Positions 43,809 to 54,177 are shown, counted from the stretch's first letter. The stretch is DNA of 64,000 bases from Candidatus Gastranaerophilales bacterium (GCA_017402995.1 JAFQOV010000009.1:1-64000), one strand, 5' to 3'. Notes: a model not told the origin generated them from the sequence alone. Numbers and translations: made by a program.

Positions 43809-45850
43809 TAGACACTTCCTTTCGAAATATGTGGATATAAATCGCCAATATAATATACTCCGTCTTTTCGCAATCCAATTACTCTTTCAGCTCGTTGATT
43901 TCCATCTAAAATGTCTTCTGAAACGCAACGGCAAACATTAGCAGGATATTTTTCGCCCCTTTTGTCGCAAACATCACTCATTTTTGAATATAATTGAGCA
44001 CATTTTTTAGCTACATTTTCAAAAATATTATAGCCTTCTTTGTGATTTGGAAATTCGCCATAATGTATTGGCCTATTTGGATATTTAGAAATTAACATTT
44101 TAAAAAATGAATATCCATCAAATTCTTTTTTATATCTGTCATATTCTTCATCAGCTTGTTTATATTCGATATATTTTTCGTAATCTGTTTTATATTCTTC
44201 AAGAGTTTTATCGCCACGTTTTGCAAAATATTCATCACACAATGCGTTTATTGCTTGGTTATAGCAAGCTTGCGCTAGTTCGTATTTTCCTTGTTTAAAA
44301 TGTAAGTCGCCTAAAAGTGCATGTGGTCTATAATCAGAATATGGCAAATTTAGCGCTTCTTTTTTTAATTTAGAGCGCTCAATAGCGTCATTTAAATAGT
44401 CTTGCGCTAAGTTATAGCTTGGTTGTGTGATATATGACAAACCAATAATCGCTTCTGCTCTAACAATTAAATTATCTATTTTTTTATCTAAAACGTCTTT
44501 GTTTGTTTCGATATTATCCCCGTAATAGTGTTTGATTTTGTCCTTTAACTTGATATCTCTTGCAATAGCATTAAACGTTGAAAAACAACTTCCCCACATT
44601 GAAAGAACGCTCGGCTTGCCACTTCCTTCGCAATCGCATTTTGGAAAAATTATATCCCCTGCATGATTTGTATCAAAAAACAATTCTAGCGATTTATCCA
44701 CAAATCTTCCTTGCAAATCAATTTTTTTATTTTTTATTTCTTCTTTTGAAAAAACTTCTTCTACCGGATATAATTTATCTGCGCAATTTTGAGTCGATTT
44801 TCCTTCTTTTAAACATTCTTTTAATTTTTCAATATCTTTTTTAGAAGCAATTGTTGAAAGATAATCTTTACCGACAAATTTTGAAATATTTGCTATTTTA
44901 TCATTTGCTGGAAACTCATCAAACGGATATTCAACTGTTTTTTTATCTGTATAGCTATATCCAATAATTTCATTGTTTTCTCTAATCGGAGTGAAATTAT
45001 ATACCCCTCTTTCGCCATCTGTAATACAAGAATCATATGCGGCAAACATGTAATCTTGTGGACCTTTTGCCCCTTTAACACCGACAATATTTGCGTCTGA
45101 CAAAGCTAAAAGATTGAAATCATACCAATTATTTTCTTTGATTTCATTGTGCATTTTTGTTATGACATTATCTTTGTCTTTTCCCTTTGCGATATAGTAA
45201 TATAGCTCTGGTTTATAGCCTCTTTGCTCTGCCATCCACTTTAATGTTTGGTCCTGCGGGTGTCCAGATGGAACATAAACTTTTGCACCTTTTTTAACTA
45301 ATTTATTAATTTCTTGAATAACGCCCCAAACATATTGAAGCCCTTGATTTGTCGAATCCATATTGCGAGCATATTGAGAATATATTGATGGATAATCATA
45401 TATTTTTTTCAAAAACTCCAAAAGGTCTTTTTTATGAGATTTGATATTTTCTGGCGTTAATTTAATGTTTTCACCCATTAGGCGATTATATTGCGCTTGA
45501 ATATTTAACAAAGGAACTGTTGCAAGCGCAGGAACTGCAACAAAAGCATTTTTCAAATTATCTTCTTCGTTTAATTCTTGCAATCTTTTTTCAAGACTTT
45601 TTAAATTTTTAATCGTATCGTGCTCAACAAGGGTTTCAACGGGTCTGATTTGTGTTTCCATATCTTTAGATATTGCATTTGCAAAATGCTCCATATTATC
45701 TGCATGTGCGCCACCATCAACAATATAGACAGGATAACCCAAAAAAGAGAGTATATTTTTAGGTTGAGCAATATTTTTTCGCACATCAAAAAAACTTTTG
45801 TTGAAAAAATTTTTTGGATAACTAACTTGGTTAACGCAACTTATTCTCAT
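43808..45850 (-). CDS. Large unknown protein with TPR-like C-terminus
   Basis: 680 residues, family not recognised. The N-terminal two thirds is alpha/beta with LGYPVYIVDGGAHADNMEHF (about 37-55), GAKVYVPSGHPQDQTLKW (about 195-212) and CDCEGSGKPSVLSMWGSC (about 413-430). Residues about 460-560 have TPR-like helices (HALLGDLHFKQGKYELAQACYNQA). No signal peptide. It begins MRISCVNQVSYPKNF, like other MKI-N-x-ISF starts here. It is first gene of an operon with the amidohydrolase and has an upstream element (copy E). Confidence 0.65.
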   Translation of the reverse strand: MRISCVNQVSYPKNFFNKSFFDVRKNIAQPKNILSFLGYPVYIVDGGAHADNMEHFANAISKDMETQIRPVETLVEHDTIKNLKSLEKRLQELNEEDNLKNAFVAVPALATVPLLNIQAQYNRLMGENIKLTPENIKSHKKDLLEFLKKIYDYPSIYSQYARNMDSTNQGLQYVWGVIQEINKLVKKGAKVYVPSGHPQDQTLKWMAEQRGYKPELYYYIAKGKDKDNVITKMHNEIKENNWYDFNLLALSDANIVGVKGAKGPQDYMFAAYDSCITDGERGVYNFTPIRENNEIIGYSYTDKKTVEYPFDEFPANDKIANISKFVGKDYLSTIASKKDIEKLKECLKEGKSTQNCADKLYPVEEVFSKEEIKNKKIDLQGRFVDKSLELFFDTNHAGDIIFPKCDCEGSGKPSVLSMWGSCFSTFNAIARDIKLKDKIKHYYGDNIETNKDVLDKKIDNLIVRAEAIIGLSYITQPSYNLAQDYLNDAIERSKLKKEALNLPYSDYRPHALLGDLHFKQGKYELAQACYNQAINALCDEYFAKRGDKTLEEYKTDYEKYIEYKQADEEYDRYKKEFDGYSFFKMLISKYPNRPIHYGEFPNHKEGYNIFENVAKKCAQLYSKMSDVCDKRGEKYPANVCRCVSEDILDGNQRAERVIGLRKDGVYYIGDLYPHISKGSV

Positions 45851-45911
45851 CTTGACCCCAACACTCTTTTTAATATGATATCATCTCTCGGTTTTTATAG
45901 AGTAATGTATT

Positions 45912-45938
45912 AAGTATTGTGAAAATTAAATTTTGCGC
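45912..45938 (-). promoter_or_regulatory. GSGCAAWW-N13-ATASTT element, copy E
   Basis: On the minus strand, GCGCAAAA (45938-45931), 13 bases, ATACTT (45917-45912). It is divergent from copy B and shares the TTGCGCAA palindrome at 45933-45940. Confidence 0.6.
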
Positions 45939-45961
45939 AATTTTTTCCTTAGAAAATACTT
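45935..45961 (+). promoter_or_regulatory. GSGCAAWW-N13-ATASTT element, copy B
   Basis: GCGCAATT (45935-45942), 13 bases, ATACTT (45956-45961), extending into AAATACT ... AGTATTT as in copy A. It precedes the small ORF at 46008. Confidence 0.6.
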
Positions 45962-45995
45962 TATATAAATAAGAGAGTATTTTTTAAAAATAAGT

Positions 45996-46010
45996 TATAA
46001 TTTAATTATG
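45996..46010 (+). promoter_or_regulatory. -10 box abutting an ATG (candidate leaderless start)
   Basis: TATAAT (45996-46001), six bases, ATG at 46008; no ribosome site. It lies downstream of copy B, so the gene may have two modes of expression. Confidence 0.4.
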
Positions 46011-46163
46011 AAAAAAGAAAAAATCACATTTTTAAAAGAAAAGAAAGTTTCAAAATTGGCAAAAACAAATTTTGAAAATACTTATGCTCAAAATCCAATT
46101 CAAGCAAAATTCTTGGCTTTTAAAGAAACTAAAAAATCAATTGATGTTAAAGACTTATTTTAA
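46008..46163 (+). CDS. Small basic protein, 51 residues, unknown
   Basis: A 51-residue frame beginning MKKEKITFLKEKKVSKLAK and ending SIDVKDLF. Highly basic, no membrane segment. The stop and the next ATG overlap (TAATG), which supports real translation and coupling to the 159-residue protein. I do not recognise it; it could be a nucleic-acid-binding or antitoxin-like peptide. Confidence 0.6.
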   Translation: MKKEKITFLKEKKVSKLAKTNFENTYAQNPIQAKFLAFKETKKSIDVKDLF

Positions 46164-46642
46164 TGCAAAATATTAAAGCTACTCTTTTTTTATATTTAAC
46201 TTCGCGCCAAAAAACTCAACTTCTTGGCACCTTAAAGTCATATTTTAAAAAATTTAAAGAACTACCAATCGAAGATGTTGCCTATAAATTCATTGAAGAT
46301 GAGCAATATTATTTTAATATTCAACAACCACATTTTGAATTTGTAATTGAATATTTAGAAGATGAAAATTTTTTAAAAGACATAAAAAAATATCTTAATT
46401 TTTGTGCTTTTGAAGAAAAACAAAAAGAAACCAAGGAGCCATATCTTCAAAAACAAAAAGAATTTGCTCGCGAACAAAGAAAAAAAGCGCAAGAATATAA
46501 AATGTCCAAATTGAAACCGACCAAAAAACAACTTTTATATTATGAAAAACTAACGCGTGCGCACGGAGTTGAAAAAAAGGATACAAAAGACGCATCTAGA
46601 CTTGATTTAAGAAATTGGATTATGGAAATTTTAAATAATTAA
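46163..46642 (+). CDS. Unknown protein with DUF3072-like C-terminus
   Basis: 159 residues. The N-terminal ~80 residues are mixed helix and strand with many aromatic and acidic residues (EDEQYYFNIQQPHFEFVIEYLEDENF). A long charged helix follows. The C-terminal ~45 residues (KPTKKQLLYYEKLTRAHGV, then ASRLDLRNWIMEIL) resemble the short helical module found at the end of some phage and single-strand annealing proteins and in DUF3072. The function is unknown. It is coupled to the 51-residue gene and ends four bases over the converging HD-GYP gene. Confidence 0.65.
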   Translation: MQNIKATLFLYLTSRQKTQLLGTLKSYFKKFKELPIEDVAYKFIEDEQYYFNIQQPHFEFVIEYLEDENFLKDIKKYLNFCAFEEKQKETKEPYLQKQKEFAREQRKKAQEYKMSKLKPTKKQLLYYEKLTRAHGVEKKDTKDASRLDLRNWIMEILNN

Positions 46643-47538
46643 TTTGAAGAACCCGCCAACAAAGGTTTTAAATTTTTTAAATAAAACTCGTCTGGATTTT
46701 CTTTCGCAGCTTTAATTTTGTTTTGAATTTCAATAAATTTTTCAGCTAAAATTGGGTCAAATTGAGTTCCTGCGCATTTTTTAATTTCTTTTATTGCTTC
46801 GTCATGGCTCAATGCTTTTCGGTATGAACGCGTTGAAGTCATCGCATCATATGTATCTGCAAGGGCAACAATGCGCGCAAAAAATGGGATTTCTTCACCT
46901 TGCAATTTATCTGGATAGCCCCTTCCGTCCCACCTTTCATGGTGATGCCTAACTATTGGAATAATATTTTCTAGTTTTTTAATTCCTGTAATGATTTTTT
47001 CAGCATTTTCTGAGTGAGTTTTCATAATTTCATATTCTTCATCAGTCAAACCTGTTGGTTTTTGAAGAATTTCTTCCGAAATTCCGACTTTTCCAATATC
47101 ATGTAACAAAGAGGCAATTTCAAGCTTTTCAATATCTGTTTGCGAAACACCCAATTCTTTAGCTAAAAGAATTGAATACAAAGTTACACGCATTGAATGC
47201 CCTCTTGTGTATTTATCTTCTGAATCAAGCGCTAAAGCAATTGATTTAATAACATCATAAAAAGGACCTTTTAGATTTGGTTTTGAAGTTTGATTATCTG
47301 TTTTAGATTTTTTATTTAACTCAACAAGGCGCTGATGAAGGATATTTAAGCTTTCTTCATCAGTTAAATCATCTTCTTGCAAATTTGACTTAAAATTTAC
47401 AAGATAAAAAGAATAATTTGGAAATTGAAACGAATTTTGTTGCGCGCAAAGACTTCTGCTTGTATTGGCAGATTTTTCTTTGGTGCTCAAAACTTTCTTT
47501 GAAAAGCCTATTTGGTTGTTAATGTAATTAATTTTCAT
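46639..47538 (-). CDS. HD-GYP domain protein (likely c-di-GMP phosphodiesterase)
   Basis: 299 residues. The first ~95 residues are unstructured and begin MKINYINNQIGFSKK. The HD-GYP domain (about 98-270) has SEDKYTRGHSMRVTLY, LLHDIGKVGI, RHHERWDGRGYPDKLQGEEIPFFARI and DTYDAMTSTRSYR; the GYP triplet is intact and all metal ligands are visible. There is no sensor domain, unlike the GAF-containing paralog at 39.8-41.6 kb. Confidence 0.92.
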   Translation of the reverse strand: MKINYINNQIGFSKKVLSTKEKSANTSRSLCAQQNSFQFPNYSFYLVNFKSNLQEDDLTDEESLNILHQRLVELNKKSKTDNQTSKPNLKGPFYDVIKSIALALDSEDKYTRGHSMRVTLYSILLAKELGVSQTDIEKLEIASLLHDIGKVGISEEILQKPTGLTDEEYEIMKTHSENAEKIITGIKKLENIIPIVRHHHERWDGRGYPDKLQGEEIPFFARIVALADTYDAMTSTRSYRKALSHDEAIKEIKKCAGTQFDPILAEKFIEIQNKIKAAKENPDEFYLKNLKPLLAGSSN

Positions 47539-47631
47539 TTTCTTGGAATTAAAAATGCTTAATTATTATAATAAAAACCAGCTACACAAAACTATTGCCA
47601 AACCTGCCTAATTTTTGTTTTTTGATTTTTT

Positions 47632-47665
47632 GCAAAAAATGCTGGAATTAAAATTCCAGCATTTT
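47632..47665 (-). terminator. Terminator of dnaK
   Basis: Fourteen-bp perfect stem AAAATGCTGGAATT / AATTCCAGCATTTT (47636-47649 with 47652-47665), with six Ts on the minus strand after it. Confidence 0.9.
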
Positions 47666-47667
47666 AT

Positions 47668-47724
47668 ATCCTTCTGCCCTCAAGGCGTTCGCTCGACTGT
47701 CGTCGGCTCCTTGCCTTTCGGGTT
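47668..47724 (-). other. GC-rich structured segment in the dnaK 3' untranslated region
   Basis: The ~55 bases between the dnaK stop and its terminator are far richer in G and C than any other intergenic region here. On the minus strand AAGGC and GCCTT can pair around CGACGACAGTCG, itself partly self-complementary. No coding or known RNA family is recognised; it could be a stability element or an inserted repeat. Confidence 0.4.
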
Positions 47725-47726
47725 GT

Positions 47727-49574
<1,848 letters not shown>

Positions 49575-49705
49575 TTATGTTTCTCCTTTAAAATATATTT
49601 TTCCTTATAGCTTAACAATATCACTGTTTTTCAAAAACAATTAAAAAATAAACAATTTCTTAATTTTTTAAAAAAATAGCCCTTCAGGCTTTAATTTTGT
49701 CTAAT

Positions 49706-49733
49706 TTGTATTAAAAAATATTTATGTTATCAT
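49706..49733 (+). promoter_or_regulatory. Promoter of secG
   Basis: TTGTAT (49706-49711), 16 bases, TATCAT (49728-49733) with a TG extension. The secG ATG follows 27 bases later. Confidence 0.55.
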
Positions 49734-49760
49734 GAGCTAAAGACTTAAAAAGGGTTAGAG

Positions 49761-49982
49761 ATGACAACATTTTTTTATACAATGCAAATAGTTTCAGCAA
49801 TTTTTGCAATTATTTTAGTTTTATTACACTCACCAAAAGGTGATGGAATGGCTTCTATTGGCGCTGCAAGCCAATTATTCTCATCTCAAAAATCAACAGA
49901 AAAAGGCTTGAACAAAGTTACATATTTCTTTGTTGGCATTTTCATTATTTCAAGCTTTTTTCTTGGCTTCATTTTAAAATAA
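49761..49982 (+). CDS. secG: Preprotein translocase subunit SecG
   Basis: 73 residues with two membrane helices (about 4-22 and 52-72). Between them is the conserved SecG segment HSPKGDGMASIGAASQLFSSQKSTEKGLNKVT in shortened form. SecG stimulates the SecYE channel. A promoter and an AAGGGTT ribosome site lie upstream. The stop abuts the converging glgC stop with no space. Confidence 0.9.
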   Translation: MTTFFYTMQIVSAIFAIILVLLHSPKGDGMASIGAASQLFSSQKSTEKGLNKVTYFFVGIFIISSFFLGFILK

Positions 49983-51221
49983 TTATTTAATTATCGCGCC
50001 TTTTGGAACAACCGTGATTCCACCTTGCGAAACATAGAAACCGCGCTTTAAATCTTCTTCTTTATTAAAGCCAATTTCCGTATATGGCGGAATATCAACG
50101 TTTTTGTCAATTATCGCACGATTAATTTGCGAGTGTCTACCTATTGTCACGTTTTCCATTAAAATCGAATCGCAAACGCTTGAATAGCTGTTAATTCGAA
50201 CTTTTGGCGACAAAACACAACCAGAAATCATACCACCAGAAATGATACAACCCTCAGATACTAATGAATTTTTAGCTAAACCTACACGCTCATCTTCGTC
50301 CCAAATAAATTTTGCAGGCGGAAAATTATAGTTATAGGTTCTTAATGGCCAATGTTTTGAATATAAATCTAATTCAGGAGCATATGCCAAAAGGTCCATG
50401 TTTGCTTGCCAATAGCTATCTACTGTCCCAACATCTCTCCAATAACCACGCTCAGCAGGGGACATACCTTGATATGTGTTTGATGAAAAATTATAGACGT
50501 ATACTTTTGAACCATTTTTCAACATTTCAGGAATAATATTTTTTCCAAAATCATGGCTTGAAGCCTCATTTTGCGCGTCTTTTTTTAATTCTTCAACTAA
50601 TTTTTCAGGTTTAAAAATGTAATTTCCCATTGAAGCAAGACACATTGTCGGGTCTCCTGGGATATGTTTTGGAGTTGTTGTTGGTTTTTCAATGAAATTT
50701 TGCAAACGCCAATTGTTATCTACTTCAATAATTCCATATTCAGAAGCAAGTTCAATTGGAATTGCAATAGCGGAAATTGTTAAATCCGCCTGTTTTTCGC
50801 AATGATATGTAAGCATTTGGCGAATATCCATTTTATAAATATGGTCACCACCAAAAACGCAAACATGTTCAAAATCTTCATCTGTTATTTGATTAATATT
50901 TTGATAAATAGCGTCAGCTGTGCCTTTATACCAATTTCCATCTGTTCTCATTTGCGCTGGAACTAAATCGACGTATTGGTCAATTGAAGAACACAAATTC
51001 CAACCGCGAGAAATATGTTTATTTAAAGAATCTGATTTATATTGAGTTAAAACTTTAATTTTATGAAAACCTGAATTAACAAAGTTATTCAAAACAAAGT
51101 CAATAATACGATATCTTCCACCAAAGGGAACTGCGGGTTTTGCTCTATCTTTTGTTAAAGGAAGAAGTCTTTTTCCTTGTCCGCCAGCCAAAACCATTGC
51201 TAAAACTTTGTTATGATACAT
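49983..51221 (-). CDS. glgC: Glucose-1-phosphate adenylyltransferase
   Basis: 412 residues. Nucleotidyltransferase motif AMVLAGGQGKRLLPLTKDRAKPAVPFGG (8-35) in the N-terminal domain, EYGIIEVD and FIEKP in the middle, and a C-terminal left-handed beta-helix with repeated hydrophobic strands (LVSEGCIISGGMISGCVLSP). It makes ADP-glucose for glycogen. The other glg genes are not nearby. The promoter is TTGTTT-N17-TAAAAT and the ribosome site AAAGGGG. Confidence 0.96.
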   Translation of the reverse strand: MYHNKVLAMVLAGGQGKRLLPLTKDRAKPAVPFGGRYRIIDFVLNNFVNSGFHKIKVLTQYKSDSLNKHISRGWNLCSSIDQYVDLVPAQMRTDGNWYKGTADAIYQNINQITDEDFEHVCVFGGDHIYKMDIRQMLTYHCEKQADLTISAIAIPIELASEYGIIEVDNNWRLQNFIEKPTTTPKHIPGDPTMCLASMGNYIFKPEKLVEELKKDAQNEASSHDFGKNIIPEMLKNGSKVYVYNFSSNTYQGMSPAERGYWRDVGTVDSYWQANMDLLAYAPELDLYSKHWPLRTYNYNFPPAKFIWDEDERVGLAKNSLVSEGCIISGGMISGCVLSPKVRINSYSSVCDSILMENVTIGRHSQINRAIIDKNVDIPPYTEIGFNKEEDLKRGFYVSQGGITVVPKGAIIK

Positions 51222-51245
51222 ATTTTAACCCCTTTTACTATCTTT

Positions 51246-51274
51246 ATTTTACTTTTTTCTTTGGTTAAAAACAA
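51246..51274 (-). promoter_or_regulatory. Sigma-70-type promoter of glgC
   Basis: On the minus strand, TTGTTT (51274-51269), 17 bases, TAAAAT (51251-51246). Confidence 0.6.
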
Positions 51275-51348
51275 TAATTCAAATATAGGTTATTTTAGAC
51301 TATTTTGGTTTTTTATAATACAATTGAAAAAAAGAATAAGGATATTTT

Positions 51349-52080
51349 ATGACATCAACAATCGCGCTAATCGGAAAAAGCGGTAGCGGAAAAACCACAC
51401 TGGCAAAAAGTTTTTTATCATTAATTAAAAATAATTTTCCAACAAGTTCAATTTTACTTGTTGATAACGATTTAAGTTTAGAATTATCTGACAGTTTCGG
51501 AATTAAAACAAGAAACACAATCTACGGCATTAAATCAGGAAAACATGAATATAAAACCGGAATTCCTGCTGGAATGAGCAAACAAGAATTTATCGAATGG
51601 GCAATCGAAGACATTTTAGTTAATGTTGATGAAAATATCGATATTATTGCTTCTTGGTTTGTCACTCCGAAAGATTGCAAGTGTCCTTCTACAAAATTAA
51701 CCCGAGACAGTTTATCAAAACTTTTTGATAGATATGATTTTGTTATTATTGATTGCGAATTTGATTTGAAATATCTAAATTCATTAGTTGACTACCCAAT
51801 TGATGAAGCAATTATTGTTTCAACATGTGGCAAAAAAGAGCTTGCACTTGCTTCTAAAATTGCAGATTTTTCAAAAAAATATGCAACAGAGGGTCAACTT
51901 GGGGTAATTTTAAACAAAGCTCAAAATGCAGAATTAAACCAAGCAACACAACTTTTATCTGACCTAGAGCTTGATTTATTGGGTTATATTGAAAATTTTG
52001 ACAATATAAACTATGATGAAATTGCAAATAAACTAGAAAATTTCTATTCAAGAATGAATCTTCCACAAATTGAACAATAA
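51349..52080 (+). CDS. CooC-like P-loop ATPase
   Basis: 243 residues. Deviant Walker A GKSGSGKT at 9-16. The CxC motif (Cys110, Cys112 in KDCKCPSTK) lies at the position of the metal-binding CxC of CooC, followed as in CooC by a helix and YDFVIIDCEFDLKYL (about 131-145). CooC inserts nickel into carbon monoxide dehydrogenase as a metal-bridged dimer. No such enzyme is in the window. It lies 10 bases before folD, with an AAGGA site, so it is probably co-transcribed with the folate gene. Confidence 0.8.
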   Translation: MTSTIALIGKSGSGKTTLAKSFLSLIKNNFPTSSILLVDNDLSLELSDSFGIKTRNTIYGIKSGKHEYKTGIPAGMSKQEFIEWAIEDILVNVDENIDIIASWFVTPKDCKCPSTKLTRDSLSKLFDRYDFVIIDCEFDLKYLNSLVDYPIDEAIIVSTCGKKELALASKIADFSKKYATEGQLGVILNKAQNAELNQATQLLSDLELDLLGYIENFDNINYDEIANKLENFYSRMNLPQIEQ

Positions 52081-52089
52081 AGGCAAAAG

Positions 52090-52932
52090 ATGATTATTTT
52101 AGATGGCAAAAAGTTAGCAAAAAAAATCTTAGAAGATTTAAAAACAAAAACCGAAGCTTTAGCTAAAAAGCCAAGCTTGGCGGTAATTTTGGCAAATGAT
52201 AATCCATCAAGCAAAATCTATGTTTCATCAAAGGAAAAATGCGCTCTTGAATTAGGATATCAATCCTTAATCTATAAGTTTGACAACACAGTCACTCAAG
52301 AAAAACTTATTGCTTTAATTAATGAGCTCAACCAAAACAGTGACGTGAACGGCATTTTGGTGCAATTACCATTGTTTAATCATCTAAATGCTCAACAATT
52401 AATTGAAATTATTAATCCTAAAAAAGACGTTGATGGCTTTCACCCGATTAATGTCGGCAAATTAAATTGTGGCTTAAAGCCATATGCAATTTGTTGCACG
52501 CCAAAAGGGGTAATTAAAATTTTAGATGAATATAAAATTGATTTAGAAGGCAAAAATGTCATTGTAATTGGACGTTCAAATATCGTTGGAAAACCACTTG
52601 CAACCTTGCTTTTACAAAGAAACGCAACTGTTACTGTTGCCCATTCTAAAACTAAAAACTTAAAAGAAATTACCAAAACAAAAGATATTGTCATTAGCGC
52701 TGTCGGAATTGCAAATTTCGTTAAACAGGACATGATTAAAAAAGACGCTGTTGTAATTGACGTCGGCATTTCAAAACAAACAAACACAAAAATTATGGGT
52801 GATGTTGATTTTGAAAACGTTAAAAACATAGCAAGCCATATTACCCCTGTGCCAGGTGGAGTTGGACCAATGACAATCGCTTGTTTGATGGAAAATACAT
52901 ATGAGCTTTATTTGGAGCAAAATAAAAAATAA
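52090..52932 (+). CDS. folD: Methylenetetrahydrofolate dehydrogenase/cyclohydrolase FolD
   Basis: 280 residues. Signature segments: SKIYVSSKEKCALELG with the catalytic Lys (about 47-62), GILVQLPLFNHL (about 95), PKKDVDGFHPINVGKL (about 111-126), the NADP-binding VIGRSNIVGKPLA (about 158-170) and HITPVPGGVGPMTIACL (about 251-267). It interconverts methylene- and formyl-tetrahydrofolate, the substrate of the formyltransferase at 2.6 kb. Coupled to alr by a one-base overlap. Confidence 0.96.
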   Translation: MIILDGKKLAKKILEDLKTKTEALAKKPSLAVILANDNPSSKIYVSSKEKCALELGYQSLIYKFDNTVTQEKLIALINELNQNSDVNGILVQLPLFNHLNAQQLIEIINPKKDVDGFHPINVGKLNCGLKPYAICCTPKGVIKILDEYKIDLEGKNVIVIGRSNIVGKPLATLLLQRNATVTVAHSKTKNLKEITKTKDIVISAVGIANFVKQDMIKKDAVVIDVGISKQTNTKIMGDVDFENVKNIASHITPVPGGVGPMTIACLMENTYELYLEQNKK

Positions 52933-54080
52933 TGCAAAATTTTAGAGGCACATTTGTAAATACAAATAGAGACGCTTGGGTTGAAATAAACCTTTCTAAT
53001 TTAGAGCACAATGTTTTAAAAATTAAAGATTTTTTAGAAAAAAACACTACAAAAACTCCCGAGCTTTTTGCCGTTATCAAAGCAGACGCTTATGGACATG
53101 GGTCTTTGATGTGTGCTCCAATATTAGAAGCATGTGGAGTGGATACATTTGGCGTTGCAAGCATAGATGAAGGCATAGAACTTCGTTCTCATAAAATCAA
53201 AAAACCAATACTTGTGCTTGGCGCAAGTCCATTGTGGGCATTTGAAAATGCAATTAAAAATAATATTTCAATATCTATTTTTAATGATGAACATTTAGAT
53301 ATGGCGCAACAGTTGTTTAAAAGATTAAACAAAAAATTAAAAGCACATATCAAAATAGATACTGGAATGAATAGAATTGGGATTGATTTTTCAAGCGCGC
53401 AAGAATATATTAAAAAAGTTTTAAATTCAGAATATATCGAATTACAAGGTGTTTTCACTCATTTTGCAGATGTTGAAAACGAAAAAATTTTTAAAAGACA
53501 AATAGATGAATTTAACTCCATTATTGAACCATTTAAAGACACTTTCAAATCTAAAAATATAAAAATTCATTGCTTAAATTCGCAAGGAATTTTTATGTAT
53601 CCAAAATATTCATATGATATGGTCAGAATGGGCATAATTATGTGGGGGTTGAGCCCTTTTGCAACCGAACAAAATTACCCCGAAATGTTACCTGTTATGG
53701 GTTTAAAAGCAAGAATTACAAATATTCATACTCTTAAAAAAGGTGACGGCATTAGCTATGGTCATACTCATATTGCAAAAAAAGACACGAAAGTAATCAC
53801 TTTGCCACTAGGTTATGCGGACGGCATAGACAGACGCCTCTCAGATAACATTTGCGCTATTTTAAACGGACAAAAAATCAAACAAATTGGCAGAATTACC
53901 ATGGATCAAATTATGTTTGACGCAAGCGATATTGATTGCTCTATTGGAGATGTGGTCACAATTTTAGGCGAAGAAAATAAAAACGATACAATAGACACTT
54001 GGGCGCAAAAGCTTGGAACAATCAATTACGAACTCACTTGTCGCTTGAAAATGAGAGTTGGAAGAATTTATACGCGTTAA
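52932..54080 (+). CDS. alr: Alanine racemase
   Basis: 382 residues. The PLP-binding Lys50 is in AVIKADAYGHG; the second catalytic residue is the Tyr of ISYGHTHIAK near residue 277, with LGYADGIDR nearby. It makes D-alanine for peptidoglycan. The ATG overlaps the folD stop (TAATG). Last gene of the CooC-like/folD/alr unit. Confidence 0.95.
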   Translation: MQNFRGTFVNTNRDAWVEINLSNLEHNVLKIKDFLEKNTTKTPELFAVIKADAYGHGSLMCAPILEACGVDTFGVASIDEGIELRSHKIKKPILVLGASPLWAFENAIKNNISISIFNDEHLDMAQQLFKRLNKKLKAHIKIDTGMNRIGIDFSSAQEYIKKVLNSEYIELQGVFTHFADVENEKIFKRQIDEFNSIIEPFKDTFKSKNIKIHCLNSQGIFMYPKYSYDMVRMGIIMWGLSPFATEQNYPEMLPVMGLKARITNIHTLKKGDGISYGHTHIAKKDTKVITLPLGYADGIDRRLSDNICAILNGQKIKQIGRITMDQIMFDASDIDCSIGDVVTILGEENKNDTIDTWAQKLGTINYELTCRLKMRVGRIYTR

Positions 54081-54114
54081 TATTACAAGAATTTACAAAA
54101 AAATTTAAAATTCT

Positions 54115-54142
54115 TTGCAAAAATCGCAAACTATGGTAAATA
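54115..54142 (+). promoter_or_regulatory. Promoter of gcvH
   Basis: TTGCAA (54115-54120), 16 bases, TAAATA (54137-54142) with a TGG extension. Confidence 0.5.
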
Positions 54143-54177
54143 AATAGTTAATAAGTAGCTAAGGAGAAACTCCAACA

